DNA from: Bettongia penicillata ogilbyi
Lineage: Eukaryota > Chordata > Mammalia > Diprotodontia > Potoroidae
Assembly (NCBI GenBank): GCA_023548195.1
Contig: JAJHZJ010000531.1
Coordinates: 6,621,900-6,685,899 of the forward strand
Reading direction: 5' to 3'
Length of the DNA: 64,000 bases
Part shown: positions 56,746 through 64,000 of the stretch, piece by piece
How positions within the stretch are numbered: the stretch's first letter is position 1
How the letters are laid out: every line of letters begins with the position of its first letter
Program-made: the position numbers and the translations under genes
Notes under the pieces: model-generated
What the model was told of the DNA's origin: nothing
Seen by the model: only the letters and a program-made list of their open reading frames with translations
Databases searched by the model: none

Positions 56746-57879
56746 AAGAGAGAGAAATATGTCCAGATTCAACTGGGCATATATATGTCTAAAAGACAAT
56801 TTCAGGAGGTTTCCAAGCTACATGTCTCAAGACTCAAGGTACAATAAATGCAGGTGCACTTGAATTGGAGAGCTGCCTGAAGGCAAAAACCAAATAATCA
56901 CCAACATTTTTTCTTTGGTTATTGGTTTCAGATTCTCCCAAGTTTCCAAATTAGTGATTTTGGAGAATATTTTATGGAGGAAGGAGAGCTAGTAATGCAA
57001 ACAGCAACGTACTGGGATGAGAATTGAGAAACTGGAAGTTACTAAGGAAAAAACTCAGAAGAACATGCCGAAGAAACTAGAAATTCAATATAGGAACTCT
57101 GAGTCATCTGTTGAATAGTATTAGTGAAGGGGCTAGCAGGGTTAGGATTTATGGTGGAAATATCTATATTAGCTCATCTATTTACAAAGCATACTCTAAT
57201 TTAGAATCTTATTTTTTTCCCTCCAACAACTCTCTGTGAGATACATACTGACTGTATGAGACTGGGCAAATCTCAGCACTCTGGTTATCTCTGCAGAGAA
57301 GATGTTCCCCATGCCAGCGAAATCAGAGGTATGGGCTCTATCTCATATAACCTTAGAGCTGGAAAGAAACTCAGAGTTCATAGTCCAACCCTCTCACTTT
57401 ACAGATGGGAAAAGTAAATCATGAACAGGCAAAACAATCTATCCAAAGTCATATAGCTAATTAGGGGCAGGGCCGGAGCTAGAAGTCCAACTTCCTTACG
57501 CTTTGCCTAATTTTCTTTCTACTGCACTATTCCTGTTACTCTCAGCAGAACAAGTAGCACTAAAGAAAATACCTGAGCAGTGACATCATGTTATAAACAC
57601 AAACTACCTGTGCCTATGAAATTTCAAAAGTGAATATTTAAAAACTGAAAAATGGCGTAGGATACCTGACTGGGAGAAACAGCCTATAGTTAATTCCTAT
57701 GGAATACGAAAAAGGAAAACGTACTCAAAACAGAGACAGAGCAGCTCAGAAGACTCTCCTATTTACAAGTTGGGTGTCAGGAGCATGAAGCCTTCCAGTC
57801 TGTATTCTTGTGGGCCAGGCCTCTGCCAAATTTCTTAGAGATCCTTCAGAGTCAGCACTTTGGTTGCCTTGGATTACAC

Positions 57880-57985
57880 TGCCACACAACACATACAAGG
57901 AATGACTTCAGGTTGCGGCCACATTCCTTGACCAGCCACACTTGAGGACCTAGAGGGCCACATGTGGCCTTGAGGCACTTTCCTC
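57880..57985. mobile_element. hAT-like MITE fragment
   Basis: CACTTGAGGACCTAGAGGGC and CACATGTGGCCTTGAGGCAC match the family at 16,518-16,636. Ends are degraded. Confidence 0.5.
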
Positions 57986-58469
57986 AACCAACTATCACTT
58001 TTTTGCAGATGAATTATGATGAATTACTAAGACAACTTAAAAATTAATTGAGATGAGAACTTCGGCAAAGTTACAGGATATAAAATGAAGCCACACAAAT
58101 CATTAGCTTTCCATATATTAGGAACCAAATACTGCAGGAAGGTAGAGAAAAAGGAATTCCACTTAAAATATCTATAAATTTGGAAAATACTTGGGAGTAG
58201 AGCGTCCAAGATACAACCTCAAACTCTAATGAATAAAAGAGACACAGCTCAGTAGCTAGAGAAGCAATTTCCCCACAATGACCCAGGGAAGCTGTTAATA
58301 TATATTTTATTCCCATTTATGCAGATAAAGAAATTAAGACTCAAGAGGGTTTACCTGACTTTCCCACAGTCACAATGGCTAGTAAACTGTGGAGCTGGGA
58401 CTTGATCCCGGGTTTTCAGATTCAAAATTATGTGCTTTATCATATTCCACTGTATATTTTAAGGGGAAA

Positions 58470-58665
58470 GAATGTGTGTACATGTACATATATACACAGG
58501 GCTAGTTTATATATACACAATGTGTAGATGTACGTGTGTATATCTTTCTATATATATATACACACAAGTGTATATATTTGTATATGGTACATATATTTAT
58601 ACATGTATGTTTATATATGCACTTATGTGTTTACATATACACATTCGTAAGTATTTATATACAGG
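58470..58665. repeat. TATATACACA-type low-complexity tract
   Basis: Alternating pyrimidine-purine sequence, for example TATATATATACACACAAGTG. Confidence 0.75.
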
Positions 58666-59479
58666 AAGCAGAATAATTAATCTGTTCTTGTATGGTAGGG
58701 CTAGAAAGACCTAATGATAAAATTAAATTTTAATTAAATTTTCATTTTACATGAATTTGCCAATCAATGTGAGCGCCTCAGGTACATGTGCTAGACTTAA
58801 CCTGGATTTTTCCTAACTTCCCATTTTTAATTTACAAATCTGGGGGCTGTAGAAGATATTAAGGTAGATTTTCCCAAACAAAGAATCAAGGTTCACAGTT
58901 AAACACCTTTTGTTTTTCTTGTTCTGGATTTGTGATTTCATCTAGCACAAGGAACTCCTGGTGAGGAAACCCCCTCTACTAAAGCATATCAGCTAATGTT
59001 GTACCTGGTCGAGGCTGTAAGAGGTTAAGTGATTTATCCATAGGTTCATGTAATTAGTATAGGTCAAAAACATGACTGAACCCACTTTGACGTGTTACGC
59101 CTGCCTAGCTTGGCTACTACCCTGTGCTGCCTCTGTTGAAACTTCTGAAAGGAGGAAATTCACATGAAGGAAAAGAAATTAGAGGCTGAGAGATTAAAAA
59201 AACATTTTTGTAAAATGTGGCTACAAAAGGTAAGAAGAAAGTGTTCGGCCCAATATGTTTTAGAGTTCTGGATTCATACTTAGAATAAAAGACATAAGCC
59301 AAACCTCAACTATGTCTGGGTTCATCCCAACTCACTATTTACCTAGCTAGAAAATACTACTTATGAATAAGTACTATATTTCAAATATCAGCCAGGAAAT
59401 ACTTATCTATATAATGTAGAATTAACTCATAACCATTTAATATATGGATCTGAATTTTTTTTTTACAGAAAAATTAAGG

Positions 59480-61090
59480 CGATTCTGTGTGAGCTCCCTC
59501 CTTTCCCTTCTTCCTCTTCTCCCACGACTCACACACCTTCTACCATTGTCTTCTCCTTCACTTGTATCTCATATGATGAAATAGCTGTATTCCTCACCAA
59601 GGCTAATCCCTCCCCTTATTCAAGAGATCCCATTCCATTCCATCTCCTCCAAAAGATCTCTCCCTTTGTCATCCCCACTCTTTCACTTCTCTTCAATCTT
59701 TCCTTGTCTAATGGCTCATTCCCTAGTGCTTACAAACATGCCCATGTCTCCTACTGTCCTAAAAAAATCATCCCAGTTAATCATTTTATCTCCCTTATGC
59801 CCTCTGTAGATAATCTCCTTGAAAAGGCCACCCACAATTGGGACCTCCCTTTCTTCTCTGCCCTTTACAAGCTAGCTTCCAACTTCACCATTTCACTGAA
59901 AAACTATTCTTTTCACTTGCTAATGATCTTTTAGTTGCTGAATCGACGGCCTTTTCTCAGTCCTCATTGTCCTACACCTCTCTGCAGGCTTTAACGCTGT
60001 CCATCACCCAGCACTCTGTCCTGGCTCTCCACCTCCCTTTCTCTCTCCACTTTCTCTATCTCCTTTGCTGGATCCTCAGAGTTCTGTCCTGGGTTTTTTT
60101 CTCTTCTATATGATCCCCACTCAGTGATCTCATCAGCTCCCATCTCATGCTGATGATTCTCAAACCTAGCTATCTTGCCTCAACTCGCGTCTCCAATTGC
60201 CTTTAACGCTTCTCAAACTGGATGTCCAGCAGACACTGTAAACTCACTATGTCCAAAACAGGACTCATCTTTCCCCCTAAACCTTTCTCCTTCCCACCTT
60301 CCCTACTATTATAGAGGGCAATACCATCCTTCTAATCCTCAGGCTCTCAACCCAGGAGTCACCCTGGACTCCTCACCCTCTCTCACCCCACATGCCAGCT
60401 GTTGCCAGGGCTTGTCACTTTCACCTCTGCAACATCCCCTGAATATGCTCCTTCTCTCTTCTGACACTGCCACCCTCTGGCGCAGGCTCTCATCACTGCA
60501 CAACTGGACTGTTGCAATAGATGCTTCAAGTCTCGCCCCACTCCAGCCCATCCTCCATTCAGCCCCCAAGGTGATTTTCCTAAACTCCAGTGTCTCCCTA
60601 TTGCCTCCAGGAGCAAATACAAAATGCTCTGTTTGGTATCCAGAGTCTTTCGTAGCACAGCCTGCCTCTGACCTTTCCAGTCTTCTTACCTCTTAACTTC
60701 ATTACAATGACACTGGCCTCTGGGCTGTTCCACGAACACGATGCTCCATGCCTCAGCTCTTGGCATTCTCTCTGACTGGCCTCCATGCCTAGAATGCTCC
60801 TCTACTCCTTCTACTGACCTCTGGTTTCTTTTATGTCCCAACTAAAATCCCACCTTGTGCACAAAGTCTTCCCCAACCCTTCTTAACCCTCTGTTAATTA
60901 TTTTTCATTTATCTTGCATATAGTTTGTATATGTGTGTATCTACATATGTATACATATACATACACACACACACTACCTTTCATGATGTTTGCCTCATTA
61001 GATGTAAGTTCCTTGAAGACAGGGACTGTTTTGTGATTTCTTTTTATATGTACCTAGGACAAAGTTGGTGCTTAATAAATATTTGTTGAC
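59480..61090 (+). mobile_element. CR1/L3/L2-clade LINE, 3' half, sense
   Basis: In sense it follows the reverse transcriptase and 3' region of CR1/L2-clade LINEs. CTTACAAACATGCCCATGTC and CTCCTTGAAAAGGCCACCCA come first, then TGGATGTCCAGCAGACACTG, AACCCAGGAGTCACCCTGGA (NPGVTLDSS), CAACTGGACTGTTGCAATAG and TAAGTTCCTTGAAGACAGGG. It ends TTAATAAATATTTGTTGACC. A 173-codon open stretch (60,175-60,696) covers part of it, but the whole frame is broken. Confidence 0.8.
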
Positions 61091-61225
61091 CAACTGATTA
61101 AAAGGGTCCATTTGAATTAATAAAAATTATTTGAAAATGACTATGAGAAATTAATTCACATGGAGTGCTACTGACTATACAGATTTTCCCAGGGCACTCT
61201 GAGAATATTCAGAAATCACTGCGGA

Positions 61226-61238
61226 GGGGGGGGGGGGG
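61226..61238 (+). repeat. Poly(G) run of 13
   Basis: An uninterrupted run of 13 G. Confidence 0.95.
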
Positions 61239-61239
61239 T

Positions 61240-61785
61240 CACAGATTCTATGGAGCCTGAAGGTTCTGAATCAGCCCCTCTACATTAATCAATATGCTAT
61301 AACCCATTTATCAGTGTCAGATTTTGATGCCAGACTCTGTCCTTATGGGTGGGAAAGATATGCTGTTAATGTGTAATGTTTATTTCAGAATGTTTTCTGA
61401 TTGTTGCTAATTATTCCAAGCTGGTAAACTGTACTCTGGGGAGAGGACAGAGGGGATGTGAGCCACATGAAGCATGATGAGTAGTGAAGTGGTTGGACTC
61501 AGCAGGATGAGAAGAGGGGTAGGTGTTCATTTGCCTATGAATCCTAAGGGAAACCTGCCCTCTGAGCTTCCCACTCTAGGGTGGGTGACTTATGAGGGAG
61601 GGGGCAAAACGAGAACAGGTCTTCTGTTGGAAGAGGCTTGTAATAAAATCATAGTTAGCCAAGTAGCCAGGGAGGCCTATTCACAGGTTCTGAGCCATAC
61701 GGATGATTCCAGTCTGGGGCAGTAAGGAGAGTCAGGATCTAAGCTGACCAAAGGCAGCCTCTAAGGCCAGGTGAATCTGAAATCA
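61240..61785 (-). other. AHRR: AHRR intron, nothing recognised
   Basis: No gene or named repeat was seen. A plus-strand frame at 61,474-61,725 has no recognisable domain. Confidence 0.35.
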
Positions 61786-62105
61786 GAAAGAAGAAAGAGA
61801 CAAGTGGGGAAGAAGAGGAGAAGAGGAGGGAAGAGAGATGAAGGGAGAGAAGAGGAAGAAAATGAGAGGGAGAAGAAGGGAGGGAGGAGGGAAAAGGGAG
61901 AGAAAGGAGAGGAGAGGAGGGGAGAGGGGAAGGGAGGGGAGGGAAGGGGAGGGGAGGGGAGGGGAGGGAAGGGGAGGGGAGGGGAGGGGAGGGGATGGGA
62001 GGGGAGGGGAGGGGAGGGGAGAAGAGGGAGGGGAGGGGAGGGGAGAAGAGGGGAGGGGAGGGGAGGGGAGAGGAGGGGAGGGGAGAGGAGGGGAGAGGGG
62101 AGGAC
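61786..62105 (+). repeat. Long polypurine GGGGA tract
   Basis: About 320 bases of nearly pure purine on the plus strand. The left third is AAGAAGAGGAG-like and the rest (GGGGA)n with slips to GGGAA, GGAGG and GGGATGGGA. Open frames across it are low-complexity artefacts. Confidence 0.95.
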
Positions 62106-63417
62106 AGGGATGAACACTTAAGCACAGAGATTTTCATATGTGGGGTAAGGGAATTAAAGGCACAGTAACATAGGGAGATAGGGAGGAGATAACCTGGAAG
62201 GCCAGAGCAGGAAGAGTCTTTTTTGTCTAAGAACTAATAGGAAGGAAAAGGGAGGACTTTTCCAAGCCCAGGGCCAACTAGCTGTGGGTGAGGGAGGCAC
62301 AGACCTGAGGCTCATGATGAAAATGTGAGTGGAGGGATTTTAGTATACAGGCGCCCTTCCACAACTCACCCAAGGCCCTGGACTCCCCAGTGCAGACCTG
62401 AGGAGTTAAACAAACAGATTGTGGAAGGTGGAGAAATGAACGACCTTGTCAAACCCTATCTACCAACTAGGGAAAATCAGGTTTAAAAAGGGAATGGGGA
62501 GATATGAATGAAAAAGCTTGAATCACTGGGAGGAAATAACTTTCGACACAGTACTGGGCACCCAGTAGGCACTTAATAAATGTTTACTGGTTGACTGGAG
62601 TTTTGTTTCTGAGGACCCACATTTAAAGGGCATAAAAGTTTAACAATAAGGTTTTTTAGCTGATAGATATAACTAGTTTAGGACCCAGCTAAGAAGAATA
62701 ATTAGCTAAAACAGATGTAGCCAGCTGAGACCCACTATAGTCATTCCTTTCTAGCTCAAATAAATTTATGGAAAGTTGATTTTAGGCAGCATTTAATACT
62801 GCTTGCCCCAAGAATCGAAGTTGGTGGTGCTCCAGTGACAAATGGCAATCCCATACCTAAACTCTGGTTTCATCCGGAAGATGGCATGATATTGTTGAAA
62901 GAGTTCTGACTCTAGTCAGAGTACCTGATTCAAATATTGCCCTAATGTTTCTACACTCCCTTGTCGTCAGTTCTCTCCTATGTGTAATGACAGGGTTGCA
63001 CTACGTCATCTTTCCAGTTCTTAATCTATGATCCTATCATTTGGATTCGCTATAATTACTTATTTTCTCATTTGGGCTTAATCTTTGGCCAATAAAATAA
63101 CATTTCTTTTGATCCTCTCACATCTCAAGTTTCTGGTTAGAAGAAGGCAGAAGTAGAGACAGCATGGGAGAGATACGCTTCTTTATGCAGTGGGGGGTTC
63201 ATCTCATTACTCTTATCTATTTGACCATCATCTGACGTCCCCTCTTACCAGGCCAAAGAACATAAGGCTCTGCTTGCCCAGAGCAAACATGCATAGAGAG
63301 CTTCCTCACGCTCACTGATTTCCTTTAGAACTAAACACAAATAGGACTTGAAGAAAGACTTAGAGTATAGTTGATTTCTTTCATCTCTGCTGTGTTCCTA
63401 TTAGGTTCCCCTCCAGG
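62106..63417 (-). other. AHRR: AHRR intron or upstream region, old repeats
   Basis: An L2-type end (GTAGGCACTTAATAAATGTT near 62,565) and a MIR-like SINE in sense (about 62,870-63,050) are present. No exon was recognised, although a short AHRR exon could be missed. Confidence 0.4.
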
Positions 63418-63570
63418 AATCTTTTTTTTTTTTTTTAGGGGGGAGGGACAATCAGGGTTAAGTGTCTTGCCCAGGGTCACACAGCTAATAAGTATCTGAG
63501 ATTGGATCTGAACTCAGGTTCTTCTGACTCCAAGGGCAGTGCGCTATCCATGGTGCCACCTTGCTGCTCC
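63418..63570 (-). mobile_element. Marsupial tRNA-derived SINE, antisense
   Basis: A poly(T) run at 63,422-63,437 is followed by TTAAGTGTCTTGCCCAGGGT, GGATCTGAACTCAGGTTCTT and GCAGTGCGCTATCCATGGTG. This is the reverse complement of a SINE with an A-tail, B-box and tRNA head. The clean tail suggests a fairly young copy. Confidence 0.85.
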
Positions 63571-64000
63571 TCGGAATTCTTTAAGGCTTGGGTCCTATGG
63601 GTATCTGGCTACTTTCATGACTGGTAAAGAATCCAGAGAAGGTTTAGAGGAAATGAGGAGAGGTTGTGGCTACTTCTACTCATTTTAATAAAAAAAAATT
63701 CTCTGTAGGAGTAGTGTAGGGTTGATGAAACTGAGAATGCAAAGCCTACTGTTTTCCCTCTGTAACTGCTTCCTCAAAGCCATGTCAAAATGCAGAGTTA
63801 ACAGTGTATTTAGCTTTCTGACTTAATTTCCCAAATTTGTAAATTACTATTTAAAGGTGAAAGTTTAGTTAAAACTCTATTTGGATTTAGGACCTTCAGG
63901 AACACAGCCCAGAGACTGACTCATAAGGGTCTGAGTCCTCTGACAGGTCCAGAGCCATTCAAATTTGTCACGCAGGGTCACTTGTCCTAATCTCCTGCTT
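63571..64000 (-). other. Right edge, nothing recognised
   Basis: No gene or repeat could be named. Confidence 0.35.

Larger units (their letters stand above)
56746..59470 (-). other. AHRR: AHRR intron, mixed old repeats
   Basis: No exon was recognised. MIR-like pieces lie at about 57,335-57,510 and 58,310-58,450, a hAT-like piece at 57,880-57,985, and a TATA/CATA-rich tract at 58,470-58,665. The rest shows nothing I can name. Confidence 0.5.

Noticed and set aside
58470..58665. CRISPR-like or regulatory repeat array
   Set aside because: Only TATA/CATA low complexity, without spaced direct repeats, in a vertebrate genome.
60175..60696. 173-codon plus-strand frame as a possible new gene
   Set aside because: It lies inside CR1/L2-clade LINE sequence. 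Words such as NPGVTLDSS are reverse transcriptase remnants.
61739..62137. Open frames of Ser-Pro-Leu or Gly-Glu-Arg repeats
   Set aside because: They are simple translations of the GGGGA polypurine tract.
45275..64000. Further AHRR exons (bHLH and PAS-A)
   Set aside because: I looked on the minus strand for the conserved words of those exons and for flanking splice sites and found none. They most likely lie beyond the right edge.

Overview
The window is vertebrate nuclear DNA, almost certainly from a marsupial. It carries parts of two neighbouring genes in the AHRR-EXOC3 order known from human chromosome 5p15.33, both on the minus strand. Between and inside them lie repeats typical of marsupials: tRNA-headed SINEs ending in the CCAAGAAAACCCCAAA tail, SINEs with an RTE-like tail, marsupial-type L1 ends and CR1/L3-clade LINEs. 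The species cannot be fixed from sequence alone.

Left part (1-9,600): three coding exons of EXOC3 (exocyst subunit SEC6), read right to left at 4837-5035, 3446-3665 and 1014-1695. Together they encode about the first 348 residues, and the gene runs off the left edge. A CpG island at about 8,650-9,600 with three ETS cores is the probable promoter. The spacer from 9,600 to 35,400 separates EXOC3 from AHRR. It holds SINEs, a decayed LINE on the plus strand (13,087-16,471), an LTR-like insertion inside a CR1/L3 element, a young-looking LINE of 2.9 kb on the minus strand (24,158-27,037) and an RPS3 processed pseudogene (about 30,895-31,530).

Right part (35,400-64,000): the 3' end of AHRR, the aryl hydrocarbon receptor repressor. 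The long last coding exon is at 39,476-40,526, with two small upstream exons at 44,650-44,791 and 45,213-45,274. No further AHRR exon was recognised up to 64,000, so the bHLH and PAS-A exons probably lie beyond the right edge. The intron is filled by a 6-kb L1 (46,883-56,003) that is itself split by another 2.9-kb LINE, and by a CR1/L3 element and a polypurine tract.

The most unusual content is a set of LINEs that carry an L1 5' UTR, a single ORF1 and an L1 3' UTR but no ORF2. Two are near full length and each is bounded by target-site duplications; one keeps an open ORF1 of 358 codons. Aligned by eye to the full L1 in the same window, they look as if the inter-ORF spacer was joined straight to the 3' UTR. 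This matches the 'half-LINE' (HAL1) design known in mammals. A third, older ORF1-only element has a long 3' tail that I do not recognise.
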